DNA from: Acidobacteriota bacterium
GTDB lineage: Bacteria > Acidobacteriota > UBA890
Assembly (NCBI GenBank): GCA_022563115.1
Contig: JADFNY010000044.1
Span: 1 to 14,169 of the forward strand
Direction: 5' to 3'
DNA: 14,169 bases
Positions 1 to 6,789 of this stretch are shown piece by piece. The position numbers and the translations under genes were made by a program. Under the pieces are notes generated by a model. It saw only the letters and a list, made by a program, of their open reading frames with translations. It was not told the DNA's origin and ran no database searches. The stretch's first letter is position 1. Each line of letters begins with the position of its first letter.

Positions 1-127
1 GCACGCCGACCAGCACGCCAACGACGCCGGCGATACCGAACACCGCGGCGGCCGACGAGCCGAGGCGCTGGGGCACGGTCTGCATCCCGAACCAGGTGAC
101 GTTGACTACCTGGGAGAGCCAGCGCAT
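1..127 (-). CDS. ABC transporter permease, second FtsX-type subunit (partial, N-terminal 42 residues only)
   Basis: Only the N-terminus lies inside the window; the rest runs off the left edge. It begins with ATG at 127, two bases after the TAA stop of the upstream permease, so the two are almost certainly translationally coupled. The visible peptide starts MRWLSQVVNVTWFGMQTV and runs into a small hydrophobic stretch rich in Ala, Gly and Val, which looks like the first transmembrane helix of an FtsX/MacB-type permease. Position as the fourth gene after a membrane fusion protein, an ATPase and another permease supports a paired-permease exporter, as in LolCDE-like or DevBCA-like systems. The identification rests on context and the N-terminal pattern; the C-terminal FtsX domain cannot be seen. 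Confidence 0.75.
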   Translation of the reverse strand, partial: MRWLSQVVNVTWFGMQTVPQRLGSSAAAVFGIAGVVGVLVGV

Positions 128-129
128 GG

Positions 130-1287
130 TTACTTCCTCCGCAGCGCTTCGGCGACCTGGAGCCGCATCGCCTGCGTCGCGGGCAGGAGGCCGGCGGCGA
201 CGCCGAGCGTGATCGCCAGCAACACGCCGACGAGGATGTCGGCGGTCGGGAAATAGAAGACCGGGAACGCTCCGCCGGTCGGATCACCTCGTGAGATGGC
301 GAACCAGGCGAGCGCCAGGCCGACCAATCCTGCGCCGCCGGCCAGCACGATCGACTCGGTGAGCACCAGACCCATCACATGGCGGTGGCTGTAGCCGATC
401 GCCTTCAACACGCCGATTTCCTCGATCCGCTCGCGCACCGTCTGCGCCATCGTATTGCCGGCGACCAGCAAGATGGTGAAGAAGACGGCGCTGAGGATGC
501 CGGTCATGATCTTGCCGATGTTGCCGATCTGCTTGGCGAAGCCCTGCACGAAGGCAAGCTCGGTTTCGGCGCTGGTCTCGGCCGGCGAGTTGGCGAAGCG
601 GTCGTCGATGGCGTTGGCGATGGCTACGGCGTTGTCGGGGTCGTCCACCCTGACGATGTACCAGCCGACGAGGCCGCGCGCACTTTCGGATCGTGACTCG
701 TCGAAATAGTCGTAGCGGAACAAGAACTGCGCCGTGTCCGTTGCCTGTTCGGCGCCGTCGTAGATCCCGACGATGTCGAATTCCCACAGCCGCGAGCCGT
801 CGCGCTTCCACCAGATGGTCGCCTGGATCGGCACCCGGTCGCCGATCTCCCACTCGTATTGATCGGCAATGGCGCGCCCGACGATGACGCCCGTGCGGGT
901 GTTGAGCCAGGCCTCGACCTGCTCCTCGGGGATGAGGAATTCCGGGTACATCGCCAGGTACTCGAGCGGCTTCACCGGCGCCTGGAAGAAGAAGTTGGTC
1001 GGATCCTGGTACACGCCGCCGAACCAGGTCGCCGGGGTGGCGTCGACGATGCCGTCGATCTGCTCGATCTGCGCCTCGTAGCTCTCCGGCAGCGGCTGGA
1101 TGAGCGACACCTTGTGGCGCACCACCAGCCGGTCGGCGCCGGCGACGGTAACCCCGATCTCGAGCGCCGCTTCGATCGCCGACAGGTAGCCGAACAGCAG
1201 GAAGGCCACGAGCACCGACGCGAAGGTCAGGAACGTGCGGATCTTCTTGCGCTTGAGGTTGCTGTATACGAGGTGCATGTACTTCAT
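130..1287 (-). CDS. ABC transporter permease, FtsX/MacB-PCD family
   Basis: A 385-residue inner-membrane permease. A basic N-terminus (NLKRKKIR) precedes transmembrane helix 1 at about 17-39. A large periplasmic domain of the MacB core type spans about 40-258. Three more helices lie at about 262-284, 304-331 and 349-372. The segment TVRERIEEIGVLKAIGYSHR (283-302) is the characteristic FtsX cytoplasmic coupling segment that contacts the ATPase, and the protein ends in ALRRK, typical of the family. The layout of one helix, a large domain and three helices matches mechanotransmission exporters that move lipoproteins, peptides or drugs from the periplasmic side rather than pumping across the inner membrane. 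Its start ATG overlaps the stop of the upstream ATPase gene (ATGA). Substrate unknown. Confidence 0.92.
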   Translation of the reverse strand: MKYMHLVYSNLKRKKIRTFLTFASVLVAFLLFGYLSAIEAALEIGVTVAGADRLVVRHKVSLIQPLPESYEAQIEQIDGIVDATPATWFGGVYQDPTNFFFQAPVKPLEYLAMYPEFLIPEEQVEAWLNTRTGVIVGRAIADQYEWEIGDRVPIQATIWWKRDGSRLWEFDIVGIYDGAEQATDTAQFLFRYDYFDESRSESARGLVGWYIVRVDDPDNAVAIANAIDDRFANSPAETSAETELAFVQGFAKQIGNIGKIMTGILSAVFFTILLVAGNTMAQTVRERIEEIGVLKAIGYSHRHVMGLVLTESIVLAGGAGLVGLALAWFAISRGDPTGGAFPVFYFPTADILVGVLLAITLGVAAGLLPATQAMRLQVAEALRRK

Positions 1288-1982
1288 TCGGGTCGCTCCG
1301 CGGTCAGCTTGCCCGCATCGAGGTACAGATTACGGCTGGCGCGCAGCGCGGCGTGCGGATCGTGGGTCACCATGACGATGGTCTTGCCGTGGTCCTTGCT
1401 GAGCGCCTCGAGCAGGTCGAGGATCTCGTCGCCCGACTTGCGGTCGAGATCACCGGTCGGCTCGTCGCACAGCAGGAGGGTCGGGTCGGTGGCGATGGCC
1501 CGCGCGATCCCGACGCGCTGCTGCTCACCACCCGAGAGCTGGCGCGGGTAATGCTTGGTGCGGTGCTCAAGGCCGACGATCTTGAGCGCCGTCTCGACCT
1601 GCTGGCGGCGCTCCTTCTTCGACAGCGGGGTCAGCAACAACGGCAGCTCGACGTTGCGCGCCGCGGTCAGAACCGGCAACAGGTTGTAAAACTGGAAGAC
1701 GAATCCGATGTGGCGGGCCCGCCAGTTGGCGAGCTTTCGGCTGCCCATCGAGTCGATGCGGTCGCCGCCGACTTCGACCGAACCGGTGTCGGGACGGTCG
1801 AGGCCGCCGATGAGGTTCAGCAACGTCGTCTTGCCCGAGCCCGACGGTCCCATCAGCGACAGAAAATCGCCCGCGGGAATGTCGAGATCCAAGTCGGCGA
1901 GGACGTGGATCGTCTCGGAGCCGCGCTTGAAGTTCTTGCTGACGCCACGGGCCTTGACCAGCGTGCCGTTGAATTCGCTCAT
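1284..1982 (-). CDS. ABC transporter ATP-binding protein, LolD/MacB type
   Basis: A 232-residue nucleotide-binding subunit with every canonical motif. Walker A GPSGSGKT is at 45-52, the Q-loop glutamine at 97, the signature LSGGEQ at 149-154, Walker B LLLCDEP with the catalytic glutamate at 169-175, the D-loop just after it, and the H-loop histidine in THD at 207. Length and sequence match the LolD/MacB/FtsE subfamily that partners FtsX-type permeases. It hydrolyses ATP at the cytoplasmic face to drive the two downstream permeases. It overlaps its neighbours by four bases at both ends (ATGA junctions at 1979-1982 and 1284-1287), so the operon is tightly coupled. The reaction is certain; the transported substrate is not. 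Confidence 0.96.
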   Translation of the reverse strand: MSEFNGTLVKARGVSKNFKRGSETIHVLADLDLDIPAGDFLSLMGPSGSGKTTLLNLIGGLDRPDTGSVEVGGDRIDSMGSRKLANWRARHIGFVFQFYNLLPVLTAARNVELPLLLTPLSKKERRQQVETALKIVGLEHRTKHYPRQLSGGEQQRVGIARAIATDPTLLLCDEPTGDLDRKSGDEILDLLEALSKDHGKTIVMVTHDPHAALRASRNLYLDAGKLTAERPE

Positions 1983-3232
1983 GAACGCACCTCGGTTACA
2001 GCGTCGCCGTCGGCGAGATCTGCGGGTCCCTCGACGACGATGCGCTCTCCGGAAACGATACCGGAAGTGATGATGACTTCAGTGTCGTTTTGGCTGCCGA
2101 CGTTGACCGCGCGGCGCTCGACGGTGTCGTCGCTGTTGACGACGAAGACGACGTCGCGGCCGCCGTCGCGGCGCAAGCCGGCGGCTGGAATGGCAACGCC
2201 TAGACCGGTGGCGGAAGAGCCCGCGGAACCGGCAACAGCAGCAGGATCCGGAACCACCCCGGCCTCGTGAAAGGCCACCTTCACGCCCATGTCCGGGAGA
2301 ATACGAGGGTCGAGCTCGTCGAAGCCGATACGCACCTTGACGGTCGCCCGCTGCCGGTCGGCGGTCGGAATGATGGCGATCACCCGCGCCGGGATCTTCC
2401 AGTCGATGTAGGCGTCGAGCGTCGCCTCGACCGGCTGCCCCGCCACCACCCGGTTGATGTAGCTCTCGTTGACGTCGACCTCGATCTCCAGCGAGCTCAT
2501 GTCGACGATCGTGCCGATCCCCGTGCGCGTGAAGCTGCCGCCGGCCGACATCGGCGAGATCATCTCGCCGGGCTGGGCGTTCTTCGCCACCACGACGCCG
2601 GCGAACGGGGCGCGGATCTGACGGTCGGAGAGCTCCTGCTCCCACAGCGACAGGCGGCTTTCGGCGACATGGATTTCGTCCTGCTGCTGGATGATGCGGG
2701 CGTTGAGCGAGTCGTAGTTGGCTTGCGCACGGTCGAGCTCGGCCTTGGCGACGACGCCGCGATCGAACAGCGGGCGGGTCCGCTCGAGCTCGAGCTCGGC
2801 TTCGTGCAGACGCACCTCGGTTTCGATGAGCAAGGTGCTGGCCGCCACGAGCTCGCTTTCGGCGAGCCGCAGGTTGACCTCGATGTTCGACGGATCGAGG
2901 GTGGCGAGGAGCTGGCCTTCCTCGACCTTCATGCCCTCCTCGATCAGAATCTCGATGATCCGGCCGGTGACCTTCGAGGAGACCGTTGCCATGCGGCGCG
3001 CCGTCACATAGCCCGACGCATTCAGCACCGTCGTCGGCTGACCGAGACGTACCTCGCGGGCGGTCGCGGTGCGCACTTCGACGACCGGCGTGCGGTTGGC
3101 GTACCACCACGCCGCGGCGCCGACGGCGGCGCCCATGACGATCAAACCGACGACGACCCCGAGCATCGAACTGCGCGCCGTTTCGTCGCCGCGATCGATC
3201 TTCAAGCTGGCGAGGTCTTGATTCTCGGACAT
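1979..3232 (-). CDS. Efflux membrane fusion protein (periplasmic adaptor, HlyD/MacA-like)
   Basis: A periplasmic adaptor that would link the ABC permeases to an outer-membrane channel. From the ATG at 3232 it has 417 residues. There is a single transmembrane anchor at about 23-44, a first biotinyl/lipoyl half-domain at about 78-116 and a long alpha-helical hairpin (about 117-215) rich in Glu, Leu and Arg. A second lipoyl half follows with the family motif IRAPFAGVV, then beta-barrel and C-terminal membrane-proximal parts. An Ala/Gly/Ser-rich insert (VAGSAGSSATG) sits in the last third. I prefer ATG 3232 over an in-frame GTG at 3259. Neither has a good Shine-Dalgarno, but a TAAAAT box lies seven bases before the ATG, between the two candidates. 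It is the first gene of the four-gene operon. No TolC-like gene is in view. Confidence 0.9.
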   Translation of the reverse strand: MSENQDLASLKIDRGDETARSSMLGVVVGLIVMGAAVGAAAWWYANRTPVVEVRTATAREVRLGQPTTVLNASGYVTARRMATVSSKVTGRIIEILIEEGMKVEEGQLLATLDPSNIEVNLRLAESELVAASTLLIETEVRLHEAELELERTRPLFDRGVVAKAELDRAQANYDSLNARIIQQQDEIHVAESRLSLWEQELSDRQIRAPFAGVVVAKNAQPGEMISPMSAGGSFTRTGIGTIVDMSSLEIEVDVNESYINRVVAGQPVEATLDAYIDWKIPARVIAIIPTADRQRATVKVRIGFDELDPRILPDMGVKVAFHEAGVVPDPAAVAGSAGSSATGLGVAIPAAGLRRDGGRDVVFVVNSDDTVERRAVNVGSQNDTEVIITSGIVSGERIVVEGPADLADGDAVTEVRS

Positions 3233-3239
3233 TGTGGAG

Positions 3240-3245
3240 ATTTTA
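3240..3245 (-). promoter_or_regulatory. Possible -10 box of the efflux operon, leaderless arrangement
   Basis: On the minus strand TAAAAT stands seven bases upstream of the ATG at 3232. A start site at the usual distance from such a box would fall at or next to the ATG, giving a leaderless transcript, which would fit the lack of a Shine-Dalgarno. No convincing -35 box is present at 16-18 bases, so this is a weak call. Confidence 0.25.
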
Positions 3246-3353
3246 CTGAGAATCGCCACGAAGCGCGCTCGCCGGCGGCCAAACGGCAGGATCAGGGCTC
3301 GAACGGTCAGGAAGTCCCGCCAGTGGTGGCCGGTTGCTAGGCGACATATGCCG

Positions 3354-3386
3354 CGTCGCTCGCTGGCGACGATGCGTCACGCATCG
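3354..3386. other. Two adjacent small hairpins
   Basis: CGTCGC (3354-3359) pairs with GCGACG (3366-3371). Immediately after, CGATGCG (3370-3376) pairs perfectly with CGCATCG (3380-3386) around a TCA loop. The two stems share two bases, so only one can fully form at a time. There is no T-run next to them. The role is unknown. Confidence 0.45.
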
Positions 3387-3427
3387 GCTTGCTCCTCGTT
3401 CCTTGCCTCTGCCCCACAAGACCCATG

Positions 3428-3463
3428 CGCGGCACCCCCGGGAGTTCTTCAGCACCCTGCTAG
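3428..3463 (+). repeat. Dispersed repeat, copy 1 (single arm)
   Basis: Bases 3428-3454 are identical to 12124-12150. Bases 3440-3459 are also the exact reverse complement of 12104-12123, the left arm of the inverted repeat there, with the match extending to 3463 at one mismatch. Copy 1 therefore contains one arm plus the loop of the element found intact near 12.1 kb. It lies in non-coding DNA. The pattern fits a REP-like or MITE-like element, or the terminal repeat of an insertion sequence. There is no transposase nearby. Confidence 0.7.
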
Positions 3464-3478
3464 GTGCCTGAAGGCACC
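3463..3478 (-). terminator. Possible transcription-stop hairpin after the PilZ-receiver gene
   Basis: GGTGCC-TGAA-GGCACC is a perfect six-base stem with a four-base loop, beginning 16 bases beyond the stop codon of the minus-strand gene at 3495. No U-tract follows on that strand, so it is not a textbook intrinsic terminator. The GGTGC arm can alternatively pair with GCACC at 3452-3456 inside the repeat copy. Confidence 0.3.
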
Positions 3479-3494
3479 CCGATCCGCGCCTGCT

Positions 3495-4232
3495 TCAGGA
3501 CTTGGCGTCGAGCCGCAGCCGGATGGTCCAGTCGAGCTGCTTGAGGTTGAGCGGCTTGGCGAGGTGGTCAGCGGCGCCCAGCCGCAGGCACTCGCGGGCG
3601 TCGTCGTCGGAGGCGTAGCCCGAAATCGTGCAGATCACCCCGACGTCGATGTCGTTTTCCTGGATCTGCTTGAGGACCTCGTGACCGTTGACCTTGGGCA
3701 TGTAGAGGTCGATGACCAGGATATCGGGCGGATCGTCAGAAATGCGTTCCAGGGCCTCCTCGCCGTTGGCGGCCACTTCCACGTCGAAGCCGCGGCGCGA
3801 CAGGAAGCGCTGCAACAGGTTGCGGATCGAGGGTTCGTCGTCGACCACTAGGGCGCGGATCTTGCCCCCCTGGGCGAGCGGCCTGCCGGATTCAGCGAGT
3901 CGCAGAAACTCCAGCGGCGTGTCGAACTCGACCCCGAGGACAAAGCCGTCCTGGCGCCGATCGATGCGGCGAATGACGCCCCACGCGAGCTGCGGCTTCA
4001 AGCGCCCGCGGCTATTGAAAAAGCGGACGATACAGTCGGTGCGATTGGGGATCTCGTGATCGACCCAGGCGCTCATTCCGCCGCGGCTGACATCGGTGCT
4101 GAGGCCGGAGATCGCCTGCGACAGGTGCTCGTCCAACGGCGCGCCGCTGGGGACCACCTGAAGCTGAATCAGCACCGACATCGCGGTTCGCGGGAAACCG
4201 CGTCGTTCACGTCCTTCGAATGGCTCGATCAT
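3495..4232 (-). CDS. PilZ-receiver fusion protein (c-di-GMP and phosphorylation sensing)
   Basis: A 245-residue cytoplasmic signalling protein. The N-terminal part (about 8-118) carries both PilZ cyclic-di-GMP-binding motifs: RxxxR as R11/R15 in RRGFPR, and D/NxSxxG as D47, S49, G52 in DVSRGG. The C-terminal part (about 124-242) is a complete CheY-like receiver with acidic pair D131/D132, phospho-acceptor D175 in VIDLYMPKVNG, the switch serine S204 and K226 in the KP motif. There is no DNA-binding or enzymatic output domain, so the protein probably acts by protein contact, with c-di-GMP and phosphorylation controlling one another. ATG 4232 is preceded by a GGGG stretch as a modest ribosome site. 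No histidine kinase lies beside it; the only other signalling trace is the decayed receiver gene starting 26 bases away on the opposite strand. Confidence 0.88.
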   Translation of the reverse strand: MIEPFEGRERRGFPRTAMSVLIQLQVVPSGAPLDEHLSQAISGLSTDVSRGGMSAWVDHEIPNRTDCIVRFFNSRGRLKPQLAWGVIRRIDRRQDGFVLGVEFDTPLEFLRLAESGRPLAQGGKIRALVVDDEPSIRNLLQRFLSRRGFDVEVAANGEEALERISDDPPDILVIDLYMPKVNGHEVLKQIQENDIDVGVICTISGYASDDDARECLRLGAADHLAKPLNLKQLDWTIRLRLDAKS

Positions 4233-4246
4233 TTACCCCACTTTAA

Positions 4247-4257
4247 CAGGGACCCTG
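4247..4257. promoter_or_regulatory. Short palindrome between divergent genes
   Basis: CAGGGACCCTG is a five-base-arm palindrome in the 25-base gap between the minus-strand PilZ-receiver gene and the plus-strand receiver remnant. Its AGGGA (4248-4252) is also a well-spaced Shine-Dalgarno, five bases before the remnant's ATG at 4258. It may simply be that ribosome site; an operator role is speculative. Confidence 0.25.
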
Positions 4258-4457
4258 ATGGCCGAGAAGTTCGACTTCCTCGAGCGGCTCGACGGTCAGC
4301 GGTCCGGGTGGCCGACGACAACGTCACCAACCAGCGCATGGCGAGCGCCTTGTTGGAGTCGAGCGGCCACGCCGTCAAGGTCGTCGGCGACGCCTAGGAA
4401 GCCCTTGAGGCGCTGGTCGAGGCGGTTTCCGAGCTGCGCGCCGAGGTTGCCGGCTAA
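4258..4457 (+). pseudogene. Decayed receiver-domain (response regulator) gene
   Basis: Plus-strand remnant of a two-component protein. An ATG at 4258 with an AGGGA ribosome site opens MAEKFDFLERLDG and is then lost to the wrong frame. One frame over, about 4305-4394, reads VRVADDNVTNQRMASALLES, followed by a GHAVKV strand. This is a clear receiver start: the acidic D-D-N motif, then helix 1 and strand 2, as in receiver domains of hybrid histidine kinases. A TAG at 4395-4397 interrupts it exactly where helix 2 should begin. The same frame continues EALEALVEAVSELRAEVAG to TAA at 4455-4457. The phospho-acceptor aspartate, the switch residue and the KP motif are all missing, so at least one frameshift, one stop and a large deletion separate it from a working gene. 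It ends two bases from the convergent oxidoreductase stop. Confidence 0.7.
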
Positions 4458-4459
4458 TG

Positions 4460-5980
4460 CTAGGAGAAGATCCGGAACCAGATCTCGAACAGGCGCTTGA
4501 CCGTCGGCGTCAGCTTCGTACGGCGCCACTTGTCGGCCGCCTTCTTGATGACCTCGGCCTGGGTCGGATATGGGTGGATCGTACCGGCGATCTTGCCCAG
4601 GCCGACGCCGGAGGTGATCGCCAGGCACAGCTCGCCGATCATGTCGCCGGCGTGCGCCGCCACCATGGTGGCGCCGAGGATCTTGTCGCTTCCCTTCGTG
4701 AGATGGATCTTCAGAAAGCCATCGTCGTCGCCCTCCAGCAGGGCCCGATCCACCTCGGCGAAGGGCACCCGCACGGTATCGACTTCGTAGCCGAGATCGC
4801 GAGCCTCTTGCTCGTAGAGGCCGACGTGGGCGACCTCGGGGCTCGTGTAGGTGCACCAGGGAACGACGAGCTCCGAGCTGCGGGCACGGCCGAAGAACAG
4901 CGCGTTCTGGATCACGATGCGGGCCTGGGCGTCGGCAACGTGGGTGAACTTGAAGGCCGAGGCGACGTCGCCGCAGGCGAAAACCTTGGAGTTCGTCGTC
5001 CGTAGCCGATCGTCGACCAGCACGCCGCCGCGATCGTACTGGATACCAGCGACCTCGAGGCCGAGGTTCTCGACGTTCGGAGCGCGCCCGACGGCGACCA
5101 GCAACTGGTCGACTACGCTCTCGTGCGTTTCCCCGTCGCGCTCGAAATGGACCGCGATCTCGGCGCCGCGCTGCTCGACCTTCGCGACGTTGACGCCGAG
5201 CAGCAGGTCGACGCCATCGGCTCTCATCGAGTCCTGCACGACCGCGGCGGCGTCGGGATCCTCGCGGGGCAGGACGTGATCGGTCATCTCGAACAGCGAC
5301 ACCCGGCTGCCGAGTCGGGCGAACGCCTGCGACAGCTCGGAGCCGATCGGCCCCGCCCCGATGATGCCGAAACGCCCCGGCAGTGAGGTCAGCGAAAAAA
5401 CAGACTCGTTGGTCAGGTAGTCGACGTCGCTGAGCCCGAGGATCGGTGGGGCCGAGGCGCGCCCGCCGGTAGCGATTACGGCGCGCCGGAAGTTGAGCTG
5501 CTTGCCGTCGACCTCGATCCGGTTAGCGCTCATGAAGCGTCCCTCGCCGATGAAGACGTCGATGCCGAGGTCGCGAAAGCGGGCGGCGCCGTCGAGGAGG
5601 CTGATGCCGGCGCGAACCCGCCGCATGCGCGCCATCGCGGCGCCGAAATCGCCGGGTTCCGAGGCGGTAGGGCCGCCGAAGTCGCGCGGCTGACGCGCCG
5701 CGTGCCAAGCGCGGGCCGCCGAGATGATGCCCTTCGAGGGCACGCAGCCGACGTTGAGGCAGTCGCCCCCCATCAAATGGCGCTCAACGAGCGCCACCTT
5801 GGCGCCTAGTCCGGCCGCCCCGGCGGCCGAAACCAGCCCCGCGGTGCCGGCGCCGATGACCACCAGGTGATAGCGCGAGGCGGGTTCGGGGTTGACCCAA
5901 TCGAGTGGGTGGACGTTGTCGACGAGCCTGCGGTTGTGTTCATCGTCAGGCGCAACGAGCGTCTGGGGACTATTGCTCAT
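4460..5980 (-). CDS. FAD-dependent pyridine nucleotide-disulfide oxidoreductase (MerA/Lpd-like)
   Basis: A 506-residue flavoenzyme of the glutathione reductase fold. A 35-residue leader precedes the FAD-binding GAGTAG (43-48). The redox-active disulfide is GGDCLNVGCVPSK with C74 and C79. ATGG is at 170-173, the NAD(P)-binding GAGPIG at 208-213 and the second FAD motif CGD at 336-338. The dimerisation domain follows. Where lipoamide dehydrogenase has the catalytic His-Pro-Thr, this protein reads HPYPTQAE (469-476), so Tyr471 replaces the histidine while Glu476 remains. There is no N-terminal metal-binding domain and no C-terminal vicinal cysteine pair (it ends WFRIFS), so it is not a standard mercuric reductase. 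It probably moves electrons from NAD(P)H to an unknown disulfide or quinone-like acceptor. Its ATG overlaps the end of the upstream TVP38 gene by 11 bases, indicating co-expression. Confidence 0.9.
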   Translation of the reverse strand: MSNSPQTLVAPDDEHNRRLVDNVHPLDWVNPEPASRYHLVVIGAGTAGLVSAAGAAGLGAKVALVERHLMGGDCLNVGCVPSKGIISAARAWHAARQPRDFGGPTASEPGDFGAAMARMRRVRAGISLLDGAARFRDLGIDVFIGEGRFMSANRIEVDGKQLNFRRAVIATGGRASAPPILGLSDVDYLTNESVFSLTSLPGRFGIIGAGPIGSELSQAFARLGSRVSLFEMTDHVLPREDPDAAAVVQDSMRADGVDLLLGVNVAKVEQRGAEIAVHFERDGETHESVVDQLLVAVGRAPNVENLGLEVAGIQYDRGGVLVDDRLRTTNSKVFACGDVASAFKFTHVADAQARIVIQNALFFGRARSSELVVPWCTYTSPEVAHVGLYEQEARDLGYEVDTVRVPFAEVDRALLEGDDDGFLKIHLTKGSDKILGATMVAAHAGDMIGELCLAITSGVGLGKIAGTIHPYPTQAEVIKKAADKWRRTKLTPTVKRLFEIWFRIFS

Positions 5981-6716
5981 CCGTGATCCCGCGCAGCGAA
6001 CGGATGGCGATTTTGGTGACGATGATGGTCACGGTGATCGTGGCGATCAGGCCGAGCCCGAAGAGGATGTAGTAGCCGGCATCGCGCTGCGCCCCGGCGC
6101 CTCTCGCGACCTCGGCGACGACACCTGCGAGGCGACCGTAGTACACGTATAGAAACGTGCCCGGGAGCATGGCGAGGTGCGCCAGGACGTAGTCGCGCAG
6201 GCGAACGTCGGTCAGGCCGAGGGCGTAGTTCAACAGGTTGAACGGAAACAGCGGCGACAGGCGCAACAAGACGACGATCTTCAGGCCCTCATCGCCGATG
6301 GCGCGGTCGACGGCGGCGAACCTTTCGTAACCTTCGAGCCTCTGCTCGACCCACGAGCGGGCCACGTAGCGGGACAAGAAGAACGCCAGAGTCGCGCCTA
6401 CCGAGGCGCCGATAAACACGGTGACGATGCCCGTCGCGAGCCCGAAGATGGCACCGGCGCCCAACGTCAACAGAGAGCCGGGAACCATCGCCACGGTGGC
6501 GATCGCGTAGCCTGTAGCGAAGACGACCGGACCCCAGATCCCGAGGCTCTCGACCCAGGTTGCGAACTCCGGGATGAAGCGCACCACATCCTCGCGCATG
6601 AGGAACAAGGCGACGAAGATCGCCGCGGCCACGATGGCTTTGGCAACGCCGGAGCGCCGTGTTCCCGGGGCGGGCGTATTTATTTGTGCTTCTTCCACAG
6701 CGATGCTGTTTTCCAC
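5970..6716 (-). CDS. TVP38/TMEM64 (DedA-like) family membrane protein
   Basis: A polytopic inner-membrane protein, 248 residues from the preferred GTG at 6716. Hydrophobic segments lie near 24-41, 60-78, 80-118, 145-165, 175-200 and 216-236. Family hallmarks are the GAGAIFG segment (86-92), FLSRYVAR (113-120) and the conserved RLSPLFPFNLLNYALG (152-167) with the later LPGTFLYVYYG. Members are DedA-superfamily proteins, some of them lipid scramblases; the bacterial role is mostly unknown. GTG 6716 has AAGGA seven bases upstream. A longer GTG start at 6815 would add 33 polar residues but lies inside the arm of a stem-loop (6790-6818) and has no ribosome site. It is followed, with an 11-base overlap, by the flavin oxidoreductase, a pairing that suggests a joint membrane-redox function. 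Confidence 0.88.
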   Translation of the reverse strand: MENSIAVEEAQINTPAPGTRRSGVAKAIVAAAIFVALFLMREDVVRFIPEFATWVESLGIWGPVVFATGYAIATVAMVPGSLLTLGAGAIFGLATGIVTVFIGASVGATLAFFLSRYVARSWVEQRLEGYERFAAVDRAIGDEGLKIVVLLRLSPLFPFNLLNYALGLTDVRLRDYVLAHLAMLPGTFLYVYYGRLAGVVAEVARGAGAQRDAGYYILFGLGLIATITVTIIVTKIAIRSLRGITDEQ

Positions 6717-6789
6717 TTGCGGATCCTTGCCGGAGGGTGATTCTCGTCGGTCGCGGCGGTTTTCGCCAACGTCACTGGAGATTTGCCTG

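Larger units (their letters stand above)
3233..3494. other. Intergenic region with hairpins and one repeat copy
   Basis: These 262 bases separate the response-regulator stop from the efflux operon start, both on the minus strand, so they should hold the terminator of the first and the promoter of the second. Structures seen are a CGTCGC/GCGACG hairpin at 3354-3371, a perfect CGATGCG-TCA-CGCATCG hairpin at 3370-3386, one copy of the dispersed repeat at 3428-3463 and a GGTGCC-TGAA-GGCACC hairpin at 3463-3478. A 70-codon minus-strand frame crosses the region, but it starts inside the repeat and looks like a by-product of it. I call no gene here. Confidence 0.6.

Noticed and set aside
2267..3340. 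Long plus-strand frame opposite the membrane fusion protein
   Set aside because: It is antisense to a gene with clear adaptor domains; His/Arg/Asp/Val-rich composition is the usual shadow of high-GC coding DNA.
3243..3455. 70-codon minus-strand frame in the gap before the efflux operon
   Set aside because: It begins inside the dispersed repeat, has Arg-rich composition typical of GC-rich non-coding frames, runs over the hairpins and past the start of the adaptor gene, and matches no domain I know.
4460..5980. Calling the flavoenzyme mercuric reductase (merA) or lipoamide dehydrogenase (lpdA)
   Set aside because: The MerA-specific cysteines and HMA domain are missing, the Lpd catalytic histidine is replaced by tyrosine, and no mer genes or 2-oxoacid dehydrogenase genes are nearby.
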